Shown here: in pieces, positions 1-7,387 of the stretch
How the letters are laid out: each line of letters begins with the position of its first letter
How positions within the stretch are numbered: position 1 is the stretch's first letter
Assembly (NCBI RefSeq): GCF_012952065.1
Contig: NZ_JABCJJ010000004.1
Location: 123,668 to 187,667 of the forward strand
From: Cellulomonas fimi
GTDB lineage: Bacteria; Actinomycetota; Actinomycetes; Actinomycetales; Cellulomonadaceae
Reading direction: 5' to 3'
Length of the DNA: 64,000 nt
Position numbers and translations under genes: made by a program
The notes under the pieces: model-generated
Told to the model about the DNA's origin: nothing
The model's database searches: none
The model's input: only the letters and a program-made list of their open reading frames with translations

Positions 1-1
1 G

Positions 2-133
2 ACGTTCCCCGAGATCGACCGTGCGCGGTGGTGCAGCCTGACGCAGGCGCGTGAGCTCGTCGTCGCCGCCCAGGTGGAGCTGCTCGACCGCCTCGAGGCG
101 CACCTCGGCGGCCAGGACGCCGCGCGCGCCTGA
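2..133 (+). CDS. C-terminal end of a probable NUDIX hydrolase (partial)
   Basis: The window opens inside a reading frame that ends at the TGA at 131. The 43 visible residues include FPEIDRARWCSLTQAREL and VVAAQVELLDRL, which resemble the usual tail of NUDIX NTP pyrophosphohydrolases (a PEVDRAxWF-like strand, then a helix ending QxPLLDRL). The NUDIX box itself would lie upstream and is not visible, so the family call rests on tail similarity only. Confidence 0.5.
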   Translation, partial: TFPEIDRARWCSLTQARELVVAAQVELLDRLEAHLGGQDAARA

Positions 134-154
134 GCGCCGGCCCGACCCGGTGCC

Positions 155-901
155 TCACCGTGCTGGGCGGCGGCGGGCCGAGACGTAGGAGGGCTCGCGC
201 AGCGTGGCGAGCGCGGGAGGGACGGCGAGGCCGGGGAGCGGGTGGAGGACGGGGTCGAAGCGCACGGGCGCATCGGTCGCCGGTCCGACGGCGCCCCCGA
301 TGCGCGCGCGGGCGAACGGGTGCCAGCGACCGGTGAGGGACGCGTGGGCGAGCGTCACGTCCCACGGCTCCGCGGCGAGGGAAGCGGCGAGCTCGGCCGG
401 AGCCGAGGGCAGCCCTCGTGGCGCTGCGAGCACCCCGACGAGCAGGAGCCCCGACGGCGCCCGGTACGGGAACAGGGACGACCAGGGCCCGGCGGACGGG
501 GCGCGGTGCGGCGTCAGCACGAACCGCGTCACCCTGCCCCGGCCTACCGTCGCCAGCAGGAGATCGGCTCGACCGCCCGGCACGTCGAGCGTGAGCGCGA
601 GCCCCTGGATGTCGGGCAGGTGGGCGGGCAGACCGATCGAGCGGGAGAGTCGCGCCCTGCCGGTGTCGACGCCCGGACGGTCGATCCACGCGCACCCGGT
701 CGCCGTCGCGGAGCCGTGGCGTGCGAGCTCCACCCGGAGGACCGCGCCGTCCGGGTGGAGCGGCCTGGCGCCACGCACCGCGGTCACGCCCGCGAACGCG
801 GCGCCGAGCGCCGCGCCGGCGACCGTGACCGCGGTCGTGGCGACGCGCGCACCTGGGCCCGTCGGCGGGTCCGATCGCGCGTCACCCACATCGGTCTCCA
901 T
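155..901 (-). CDS. Conserved actinobacterial protein of unknown function, one N-terminal membrane segment
   Basis: A 248-residue protein starting at ATG 901 (METDVGDARSD). The frame is open further upstream, but that part is Arg/Pro-rich and looks non-coding. A hydrophobic stretch at about residues 20-40 (VATTAVTVAGAALGAAFAGV) could anchor it in the membrane. The rest is soluble-looking, with conserved-style blocks such as ARPLHPDG, RLSRSIGLP, LPDIQGLAL and SLFPYR. Related actinobacterial proteins are sometimes labelled phosphodiesterase, but no catalytic motif supports that here. It converges with the upstream NUDIX gene and stands alone. Confidence 0.6.
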   Translation of the reverse strand: METDVGDARSDPPTGPGARVATTAVTVAGAALGAAFAGVTAVRGARPLHPDGAVLRVELARHGSATATGCAWIDRPGVDTGRARLSRSIGLPAHLPDIQGLALTLDVPGGRADLLLATVGRGRVTRFVLTPHRAPSAGPWSSLFPYRAPSGLLLVGVLAAPRGLPSAPAELAASLAAEPWDVTLAHASLTGRWHPFARARIGGAVGPATDAPVRFDPVLHPLPGLAVPPALATLREPSYVSARRRPAR

Positions 902-1026
902 CGGGTGATCGTGGCGCGCGGGGCCGCCGAGCGCACGCGGTGGCCCTGGCGGGCGCGTCCGCCGGCCACTCGGGCGGTGCGCCCCGGGGGCGGCCTTTCG
1001 TCCCGTCCCGCGAGGTCCCCGATCGC

Positions 1027-1278
1027 CTACGCCTCCGGGTGGTTCGCGCGCACCCACTCGACCCGGGCGGCCGGGACGATCTCGACGAGCCGCGCGACGG
1101 TGAGCTCGGCGGCGGACTGGTCCGCGGCGTCGAGCACGATCGTCACGACAGCGGTCTGCCCGTTGATGTCGCTCACCCGGACCTCGTGGAAGGTGCCGGC
1201 AGCCTGGACGGTCTCGCGGACCTCGGAGACGTCGCGACGGCCGAGCGGGGACGTGATCTGCGCGGTGTAGGTGCTCAT
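1027..1278 (-). CDS. Small 83-residue protein of unknown function
   Basis: Starts at ATG 1278 (MSTYTAQITSPLGRRDVSEV) and ends WVRANHPEA. The alternating polar/hydrophobic pattern (AVVTIVLDAADQSAAELTVARLVEIV) suggests a small alpha/beta fold with a helix after two strands, possibly ferredoxin-like. There are no cysteines or catalytic signatures. The open frame extends further upstream to 1587, but that stretch is Arg/Pro-rich shadow sequence, so the short start is chosen. Its neighbours do not suggest a function. Confidence 0.55.
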   Translation of the reverse strand: MSTYTAQITSPLGRRDVSEVRETVQAAGTFHEVRVSDINGQTAVVTIVLDAADQSAAELTVARLVEIVPAARVEWVRANHPEA

Positions 1279-1496
1279 CGGTCCATCCTGGCCCGGCTCG
1301 CGTGGCCGTGCCTGACGACGGGCGTGGGGGCGCCGCGGCCCGCTCGCACGCCGCCGGGCGGGCGGCACCGGGGCGGCTGGGCCGCGTGAGGAACGACGTC
1401 CTCGGCCGGCGCCCGCCCGTTGACCGCGTGCCCGGATCGTCCTAGTTTCGACGGTGCCGGCCGGGCGACGGTCGTCCGGTCCGCGCTGGAGGAGCG

Positions 1497-1889
1497 ATGC
1501 TCTCCGACCACCGGCCCGTCCCCACGATCGCGGTGCGCGACCTCGATCGTGCCCGGGAGTTCTACGAAGGGGTCCTGGGCTTCTCACCGACCGGGGACGC
1601 CCCCGACGGCGTCCTCTACCGTGCGGGCGACGGTGCCTTCCTCGTCTACCCGTCCGCGTACGCCGGCACCAACAAGGCGACCGCCATGTTCTTCCCGGTC
1701 CACGCGGACCGGTTCGACGCCGAGGTCGCCGAGCTCCGGTCCAAGGGGCTGACCTTCCAGACGTTCGACCTGGACGGCATGACCTGGGACGACGGCGTCG
1801 CGAGCGCGGGGCCCATGCGAGCCGTCTGGTTCGAGGACCCGGACGGCAACATCCTCAACGTCGAGACGTCGCCGGAGTCGGGCGCCTGA
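1497..1889 (+). CDS. VOC (glyoxalase/bleomycin resistance) superfamily protein
   Basis: A 130-residue single-domain VOC protein. The N-terminal strand plus RDLDRAREFYEGVLGF and the C-terminal FEDPDGNILNVET are the two hallmark halves of the paired beta-alpha-beta-beta-beta fold. Members bind a metal or a small hydrophobic ligand and act as glyoxalases, dioxygenases, isomerases or drug-binding proteins; the substrate cannot be read from sequence. The ATG at 1497 follows a GGAGGAG box by about five bases. It appears monocistronic. Confidence 0.85.
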   Translation: MLSDHRPVPTIAVRDLDRAREFYEGVLGFSPTGDAPDGVLYRAGDGAFLVYPSAYAGTNKATAMFFPVHADRFDAEVAELRSKGLTFQTFDLDGMTWDDGVASAGPMRAVWFEDPDGNILNVETSPESGA

Positions 1890-2214
1890 GGTCTCGCGCG
1901 ACGGAGTCGTGCACCTGACCGCGCACGTCGTCGCTCACCGGGAGGGAGGAGGCCGGCTGGGCGGCGGGGACCAGAGCGACGCATCGGTGCCCCCGACCGT
2001 CATGTCGGCCGGGGCGCAGACCGGACCCCTTGGCGTGCGGAGGAGCCGGCCTGCGGGGGAGTCGCGTGCGGGGGTCGGGCGAGGAGATCGTGTGTGGGCA
2101 CCGCGCGGGGGGATGTGTCGGTGGTGCTCGCGACGTAGCGTCGGACCATGAGCCCACGCAGGCGTGAGCCCACAGGGGCGTGAGCCCACAGAGCTCGGCA
2201 GGAGGCCGGTCGTC
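1890..2214. other. Intergenic region with short direct repeats
   Basis: About 325 bases with no convincing gene; short open frames on both strands have Arg/Pro-rich translations typical of shadows. The only structure seen is a 16-base direct repeat at its 3' end, just before the ribosome binding site of the next gene. Confidence 0.5.
2147..2194. repeat. Three tandem 16-base repeats upstream of the LolA-like gene
   Basis: Units begin at 2147, 2163 and 2179 and share the core CRTGAGCCCACRS. The third unit ends about 5 bases before the GGAGG of the gene starting at 2215. They may be a polymerase-slippage product or a regulator site array; no known operator is recognised. Confidence 0.6.
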
Positions 2215-3309
2215 ATGAAGCGTCCCTCGGTGCGGTGGGCCCCGGCCGTCGTCGTCCCCGCGGTCATCGCCACCGGCGCGCTGATCAGCTCCGCCGGCGC
2301 GGGCGCCGCGGACCTCGAGCCGCGCACGCCTGCACAGGTGCTCGCCCTGCTGGCCGCGAGCGACGTCCAGGCGTTCGCCGGGACGCTCGAGCAGACCTCC
2401 GAGCTGGGCCTGCCGACCCTCCCGGACGGCGCGCTCGCCGGGAGCGCGGAGGGCTCAGCGGCGACCGCGGTGCTCGAGCTGCTCACCGGGGAGCGGACCG
2501 CTCGGGTCTACGCGGACGGACCCTCGAACCTGCGCGTCCAGGTCTTCGACACCCTCACGGAGCGCGACGTGGTCCGCCGGGGCGACGAGGTGTGGCTCTA
2601 CGACTACGAGGCGAACGAGGCCACCCGCCTCGAGCTCCCCGATGCGCCGGCCGGGCACGCGGCGTCGCTCCCCGGGGCGGGCACCCCGGACGGCGTGCCG
2701 ACGCCGGCCGAGCTCGCGGACCGGTTCGTGGCCCTCGTGGACGACACGACCGAGGTCGCGGTGGGTGCCGGGGTCGTCGTCGCTGGCCGTGACGCCTACG
2801 ACCTCGTGCTGAGCCCCCGGAGCGCCGACACGCTGATCGGGTCGGTGGTCATCGCCGTCGACGCCGAGACGGGGCTCCCGCTGAGCGTCGCGGTCCACGC
2901 CCGGGGGCAGGAAGAGCCCGCGGCCCGGGTGGCGTTCACCCGGCTGACGCTCGGCGCACCCGACCCCGCCCTGTTCTCCTTCACCCCACCGCCCGGCGCG
3001 CAGGTCGAGGAGGTCGAGCCGCCGCAGCCCGGCCTCCGGCCGCCGGCCGGTACGGGGCTCGACCGCCTGCCGGCGGTGGCGCTCCCCACGGTGACCGGGA
3101 GCGGGTGGGACACCGTCGTGGCGCTGCCGGCCGCCGCGGTGCCGCCGGAGCTGGCGAAGGCGCCGCTCGTCGCGCAGCTGACCCGGGCGGTCGACGGCGG
3201 CCGCGCCCTCGAGACCGCCGTGGTCACCGTGCTCCTCACCGAGGACGGGCGCGCGCTCGTCGGCGCCGTGCCGCTCGAGCGGCTCCAGGACGTCGCGGCC
3301 GGCCGGTGA
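2215..3309 (+). CDS. Exported LolA/RseB-like protein
   Basis: A 364-residue protein starting MKRPSVRWAPAVVVPAV, with an uncleaved anchor or signal peptide at residues 8-35. The AGGAGG box at about 2199-2205 selects ATG 2215 over an upstream in-frame ATG. The body resembles the half-barrel of LolA/MucB-RseB proteins: a FAGTLEQTSELGLP strand, then RVYADGPSNLRVQVFD and a DEVWLYDYEANEATRLELP block, which is the typical layout. In actinobacteria such proteins sit on the outer face of the membrane and may bind lipids or signal to a sigma regulator. It overlaps the following ABC ATPase by four bases, so the three genes to 5118 probably form one operon and this may be the substrate-handling part of an exporter. 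Confidence 0.75.
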   Translation: MKRPSVRWAPAVVVPAVIATGALISSAGAGAADLEPRTPAQVLALLAASDVQAFAGTLEQTSELGLPTLPDGALAGSAEGSAATAVLELLTGERTARVYADGPSNLRVQVFDTLTERDVVRRGDEVWLYDYEANEATRLELPDAPAGHAASLPGAGTPDGVPTPAELADRFVALVDDTTEVAVGAGVVVAGRDAYDLVLSPRSADTLIGSVVIAVDAETGLPLSVAVHARGQEEPAARVAFTRLTLGAPDPALFSFTPPPGAQVEEVEPPQPGLRPPAGTGLDRLPAVALPTVTGSGWDTVVALPAAAVPPELAKAPLVAQLTRAVDGGRALETAVVTVLLTEDGRALVGAVPLERLQDVAAGR

Positions 3310-4313
3310 CCGGCGGCAGCTCACCCGCCGAGCCGGCGATCCGGACGCGGGGGCTCACCAAGCGGTTCGGTCAGCAGGCCGCGGTGGACGGCATCGACCT
3401 GAGCGTCCCGAGCGGTGCGGTCTTCGGGTTCCTCGGGCCGAACGGCTCGGGCAAGACGACGACGATCCGCGTGCTGCTGGGGCTGGCCGCCGCCACGAGC
3501 GGCGAGACGAGCGTGCTCGGTCAGCCGATGCCGCGTGCGCTCGCCGACGTGCTGCCCCGGGTCGGCGCCCTGGTGGAGGGTCCCGCGTTCTACCCGTTCC
3601 TCTCGGGGACGGCGAACCTGCAGAGGCTGGACGCGGCCGACCGGAGGGCGTCCCCGGCGTCGCGGCACCAGCGCGTGGCGGCCGCGCTCGAGCGCGTCGG
3701 ACTCGGCCACGCCGCGACCAAGCGCGTGCGGGCCTACTCGCTCGGGATGAAGCAGCGGCTGGGCATCGCGGGGGCTCTGCTGTCGCCGCGGGACCTGCTC
3801 GTCCTCGACGAGCCGACCAACGGGCTCGACCCCCAGGGCACGCGCGAGGTGCGTGAGCTCGTCCGGTCGCTCGCGGCCGACGGCGCGACCGTGTTCGTGT
3901 CGAGCCACCTGCTCGCCGAGGTCGAGCAGATGTGCACCCACGTGGGGGTGATGAGCGCCGGTCGGCTGGTGGCGCAGGGCACGCTCGACGAGCTGCGTGG
4001 GGGCGGCGAGGCGCACGTCCGGGTGCGGACGCCGGACGTGGGCACCGCGCGTTCCGCCCTGGCCGGTCTCGGACTGGTCCTGGTCCAGGCGACCGGCGCT
4101 GCGCCGAGCGACCGCGCGGCCGACGACGCGGGCGAGGGGTCGCGGGACGGCGTCGTCGAGGCGGTGCTCGACGGCGCCGCGCCGCCCCCCGAGCGGATCG
4201 TCGAGGCGCTCGTGGCCGCCGGCACGCGCGTCCGGGGGTTCGCGGTCGAGCGCGCGACGCTCGAGGACCGGTTCATGGCGCTGACGGGCGAGGGGTTCGA
4301 CGTTGTCGGGTGA
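3306..4313 (+). CDS. ABC-2 type exporter ATP-binding protein
   Basis: 335 residues from GTG 3306, whose GTGA overlaps the stop of the previous gene. Walker A is GPNGSGKTT (about residue 46), the signature YSLGMKQRLGIAGALL lies near residue 145, and Walker B is LLVLDEPTNGLDP, followed by the switch histidine in VFVSSHLL. The C-terminal 100 residues form the extra domain common in drug and lantibiotic exporters (CcmA/NatA-like). It should energise the permease encoded directly downstream, which overlaps it by 11 bases. Confidence 0.93.
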   Translation: MTGGSSPAEPAIRTRGLTKRFGQQAAVDGIDLSVPSGAVFGFLGPNGSGKTTTIRVLLGLAAATSGETSVLGQPMPRALADVLPRVGALVEGPAFYPFLSGTANLQRLDAADRRASPASRHQRVAAALERVGLGHAATKRVRAYSLGMKQRLGIAGALLSPRDLLVLDEPTNGLDPQGTREVRELVRSLAADGATVFVSSHLLAEVEQMCTHVGVMSAGRLVAQGTLDELRGGGEAHVRVRTPDVGTARSALAGLGLVLVQATGAAPSDRAADDAGEGSRDGVVEAVLDGAAPPPERIVEALVAAGTRVRGFAVERATLEDRFMALTGEGFDVVG

Positions 4314-5118
4314 CCTCATGCGGTCCGAGCTGCGCGTCCTGTTCGGGCGCCCCCGCACCTGGGCGATGCTCCTGGCACTCGCGGCCATCCCGATCCTGAT
4401 CGCGGTCGCCGTGCGGCTGTCCTCCGAGCCGCCCGGCCCGGGCGAGGGGCCGCCGTTCCTCGACCGCGTCACGCAGAACGGGCTGTTCGTCGGCATGACG
4501 GCGCTCGTCGTCTCGATCCCGCTGTTCCTGCCGCTCACGGTCGGCGTGGTGGCGGGGGACACGATCGCGGGCGAGGCCAGCCTCGGGACGCTGCGGTACC
4601 TGCTGGTCGCGCCCGCGGGACGGGTCCGGCTGCTGGTGGTCAAGTACGTCGCGGCGGCGGTCTTCTGCCTCGCCGCCACGCTGACCGTCGTGGTGGTCGG
4701 GGCTCTCGTCGGGCTCGCGCTGTTCGGGGCCGGGCCCGCGACGCTGCTGTCGGGCGACACGGTCGGGGTCGGCGAGTCGGCGGTGCGGGCGCTGCTCGTC
4801 GCCGTCTACGTGACGGTGTCCCTGCTCGGGCTGTCGGCCGTCGGGCTGTTCGTCTCGACGCTCACGGAGGTCCCGGTGGGGGCGATGGCCGCGACGGTCG
4901 TGCTCTCGGTGGTTGCGCAGGTGCTGGGTCAGCTCGACCAGCTGGCCTGGCTGCACCCCTGGCTCTTCAGCCGCCACTGGCTCGGCTTCGCCGACCTCCT
5001 CCGGCAACCCGTCTCGTGGGACTCGTTCGGTGACAACGCGCTGCTCCAGGCGGGGTACGTCGCCGTGTTCGGCGCGCTGGCCTACGGCCGGTTCGTCACC
5101 AAGGACGTGCTGTCCTGA
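4303..5118 (+). CDS. ABC-2 type exporter permease
   Basis: 271 residues with six predicted membrane segments, two of them broken by the charged block GDTIAGEASLGTLRYLLVAP, which is characteristic of ABC-2 permeases (NatB/CcmB-like). The TTG at 4303 lies inside the ATPase gene; ATG 4318 would shorten the protein by five residues and is an equally possible start. It pairs with the ATPase at 3306, and the LolA-like protein upstream may share its function. The substrate is unknown. Confidence 0.88.
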   Translation: MSGDLMRSELRVLFGRPRTWAMLLALAAIPILIAVAVRLSSEPPGPGEGPPFLDRVTQNGLFVGMTALVVSIPLFLPLTVGVVAGDTIAGEASLGTLRYLLVAPAGRVRLLVVKYVAAAVFCLAATLTVVVVGALVGLALFGAGPATLLSGDTVGVGESAVRALLVAVYVTVSLLGLSAVGLFVSTLTEVPVGAMAATVVLSVVAQVLGQLDQLAWLHPWLFSRHWLGFADLLRQPVSWDSFGDNALLQAGYVAVFGALAYGRFVTKDVLS

Positions 5119-5206
5119 CTCCGGTCGCAGCCGGGGGCGTGCGCACGTACCGTCGACCCGTCACGAGGCCCCGTCCGGGCCCCGCGCCGACGACAGGAGA
5201 CCACCC

Positions 5207-5359
5207 ATGAATCTCGTCCGTACCGCCATCAGGAGCGGGATCGCGCTCAAGGTCGCCCGGATGATCCAGCGCGAGATGAGCAAGCCCGAGAACCAGCGCA
5301 AGGCGAAGGAGCTGCTCGGCAAGGCCTCGAGCAGGATCTCCCAGCGGCGCGCCCGCTAG
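5207..5359 (+). CDS. Small basic protein of unknown function (50 residues)
   Basis: ATG 5207 follows ACAGGAGACC, a good ribosome binding site. The peptide is a single amphipathic helix-like sequence rich in Lys, Arg and Gln (KVARMIQREMSKPENQRKAK). Short proteins of this kind are common in actinobacteria. No function can be read from sequence or from the neighbouring ABC operon. Confidence 0.6.
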   Translation: MNLVRTAIRSGIALKVARMIQREMSKPENQRKAKELLGKASSRISQRRAR

Positions 5360-5380
5360 CGAGCAGGCCCGCCGGTCGGG

Positions 5381-5752
5381 TCAGGCCGATGCGGGCGACG
5401 CTCCGCTGGCCGCCGCCTGCACGGCGGCCAGCTCGGACGGCGTGCTCCGTAGGAGACAGAGCTCGTTGCCCTCGGGGTCGGCGAGGACCGCCCACGGGAC
5501 GTCGGACCCCTGGCCGACGTCGACGCGCCGGGCCCCCAGCCCGAGCAGCCGGGCCAGCTCGGTGGCCTGGTCCGACCCGTCGGGCGGGCGCACGTCGAGG
5601 TGCAGGCGGTTCTTGAGGTCGCGCGGGTTCGCAGTTCTCGACACGAGGTCTCCGGAGCATCGGTCCCCTCGTCGGGTGAGGGATCTCCGTAGATCGCTGG
5701 GCGTGGCGGGCTCGCTCACCAGGACGGCGACCGAGCCGTGGCGGGATGGCAT
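5381..5752 (-). pseudogene. Truncated VOC/glyoxalase-like protein
   Basis: The last 80 codons match the C-terminal half of Glyoxalase_6-type VOC proteins (KNRLHLDVRP, GARRVDVGQG, WAVLADPEGNELCLL). The N-terminal half of that fold is missing: residues 1-43 from the first ATG (5752) are unrelated, Arg/Ser-rich sequence. The intact family is about 115-130 residues built of two halves, so this looks like a 5'-deleted remnant, although an unusual short form cannot be excluded. The frame stays open far upstream, but only as antisense of the channel gene. Confidence 0.55.
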
Positions 5753-5922
5753 GATCACCAAGCAGGAGCGCGACGACCGGTGCGGCACGGCGAAGCTGAC
5801 CGAGACCGGCGCTCGCCGAGGTCGCACGTCGCTGCCTCCTGAGAGCGGGGGGAGCGGGACGAGGCCGAGGGCCGCAGGCAGCCTGCCGCGGCCGTCGCGC
5901 CGATCACGAAGGGTGTGACGAC

Positions 5923-6129
5923 GTGGATGCCGGTGCGCGCGCCGTCCTGCGCGGGGTCGACGGGTTCGACGTGCCGCCGGTCGTGGCCGGCCACGCCACG
6001 GGCGTCCGCCGGCGGCCGGACGCGCTGCTGCGCCACGAGGAGCCGGCCGACGACGTCCGCTTCGACCCTGAGCTCTTGGTGGGGGCGAGCTGCGCCAGAG
6101 CCACGACCCCGGACCGCGTCCGTGGGTGA
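5923..6129 (+). CDS. Doubtful small ORF upstream of the channel gene
   Basis: A 68-codon frame with strongly GC-biased third positions (as in real genes here), starting ATG 5923 and ending TGA 6127, overlapping the proposed GTG of the next gene by eight bases. The peptide (VDGFDVPPVVAGHATGVRRR) matches nothing recognised. It may be a remnant of a longer gene, or chance. The rest of 5753-6121 shows nothing else. Confidence 0.2.
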   Translation: MDAGARAVLRGVDGFDVPPVVAGHATGVRRRPDALLRHEEPADDVRFDPELLVGASCARATTPDRVRG

Positions 6130-6853
6130 CCTGCTGCCCGACGTCTTCCGGGCGATGGACCTCACCGGGGTCTTCCTCAACGGGATGCTCGGCGGGGCGA
6201 TCGCGCGGCGCCGCGGCTTCGACCTGGTCGGGTTCGCGATCCTCGCGATCGTCTCGGCGCTCGGCGGCGGCATGCTGCGCGACACGCTCCTGCAGGCCGG
6301 TCCGCCGCTCGCACTCGTCGACCCCCTCTACCTCGGCGCGGCGCTGATCGGGGCGCTCGTGGCGTTCGTCGTACGGCTCGAGCGGCAGTGGTGGAACCGG
6401 GTGTTCATCGTCGGCGACGCGCTCGTGCTCGGCGTGTGGGCGGCAACAGGCGCCTCCAAGGCGCTCGTGGCGGGGCTCGGCGTGCTCCCGGCGGTGATGC
6501 TCGGCGTCACGACCGCCGTCGGCGGGGGGATCATCCGCGACGTCGTCGTGGGCCAGGTGCCCGCCGTGTTCGGCGGCAACACCCTGTACGCGACGTCGGC
6601 CGTCTTCGCCAGCCTCGCGATGGTGGCGCTCTTCGAGCAGGGGCACGAGACGCTCGGGATGGTGGCCGCGATCGTCGTCGGCGCGGGCCTGAGCATCATC
6701 GCCCGATGGCGGCGGTGGACGCTGCCGGCCGCCGACGACGTGCGCTTCGCCGCGCCGTGGCTACCGGTGCGCGGCAGGGGGGCCGCGCGCCGGGACGCGC
6801 CCGGTCCGCGCGAGCCGCGTCGGCGCCGTCGGGTACCGGGCGAGCCTCGGTGA
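6122..6853 (+). CDS. TRIC-type (YadS/UPF0126) membrane channel protein
   Basis: 243 residues with seven predicted membrane segments in two homologous halves. Each half carries the family motif: ALGGGMLRD in the first and AVGGGIIRDVVVG in the second. Proteins of this family are trimeric channels, shown to conduct monovalent cations in prokaryotic and animal TRIC proteins; some bacterial relatives are proposed to carry glycine or other small solutes. GTG 6122 is chosen because it gives the expected N-terminus before DLTGVFLNGMLGG, but no clear ribosome binding site is seen and ATG 6155 is possible. The Arg-rich C-terminal tail of about 30 residues is not part of the fold. Confidence 0.85.
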   Translation: MGDLLPDVFRAMDLTGVFLNGMLGGAIARRRGFDLVGFAILAIVSALGGGMLRDTLLQAGPPLALVDPLYLGAALIGALVAFVVRLERQWWNRVFIVGDALVLGVWAATGASKALVAGLGVLPAVMLGVTTAVGGGIIRDVVVGQVPAVFGGNTLYATSAVFASLAMVALFEQGHETLGMVAAIVVGAGLSIIARWRRWTLPAADDVRFAAPWLPVRGRGAARRDAPGPREPRRRRRVPGEPR

Positions 6854-6865
6854 GGGAGCCGCGAC

Positions 6866-7204
6866 CTAGCGGGACCGGACGTCGACGGTCACCATGACGC
6901 TCGAGCCGGCCCGGCGCATCGCGATCGCGTCGGCGTCGTGGCCGACCGTCGCGCGCAGGGCCTCGAGCACGACGCCGGACGACGGGTCGGCGTCGTCCAC
7001 GGCGATCACGACCCGCGTCACCCGTTGCGTGCGGGCCCGCTGCACCGCTCGGCAGACCGCACGCGTGCCGATCGTGGTCCCCGGGGCCGCGGGGTCGGCC
7101 CGCACCACGAGATCGAGCTCGCTCGCGTCGCCGAGGTGGCGCAGCTCGAGCGAGGCACCGCAAACACGCGGGGGCGGGAGGGGGGTCGCGTAGGGCGAGG
7201 CCAT
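6866..7204 (-). CDS. Hypothetical 112-residue protein
   Basis: Starts ATG 7204. It has an alpha/beta look (LELRHLGDASELDLVVRADP, then RVTRVVIAVDDADP and SSVMVTVDV), but no family is recognised. It is transcribed divergently from the nickel/cobalt permease, across a shared 183-base region that holds a candidate DosR-like palindrome at 7272. That placement would suit a hypoxia-response gene, but this is inference only. Confidence 0.5.
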   Translation of the reverse strand: MASPYATPLPPPRVCGASLELRHLGDASELDLVVRADPAAPGTTIGTRAVCRAVQRARTQRVTRVVIAVDDADPSSGVVLEALRATVGHDADAIAMRRAGSSVMVTVDVRSR

Positions 7205-7271
7205 CGTGGGATCCGTCCGGTCGGGGGGGGTGCGTCCCTCTCATCCCATCTGCGCGGCCGACCGCGGGACA

Positions 7272-7285
7272 GTGACCAAGGTCCC
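7272..7285. promoter_or_regulatory. Candidate DosR/DevR-like box
   Basis: GTGACCAAGGTCCC matches the core GGGACNNNNGTCCC of actinobacterial DosR boxes with one mismatch. It lies between divergent genes, 68 bases upstream of the start at 7204 and about 100 bases before the start at 7388. No dosR gene is in the window, so this rests on the motif alone. Confidence 0.35.
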
Positions 7286-7387
7286 TGTCGTGCCGGGGTC
7301 GAGGCCCGGCTTCCCGGCGCGGCATGATGGCTCCCGGCGCCGGACCGGCGGGACCCGCCCGGCACGACCGCCACCGGAGGAGGACGC

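Noticed and set aside
155..1057. Longer N-terminus (52 extra residues) for the protein at 155-901
   Set aside because: The extension is Arg/Pro/Gly-rich and has no hydrophobic or conserved feature; the METDVG start fits the anchor position.
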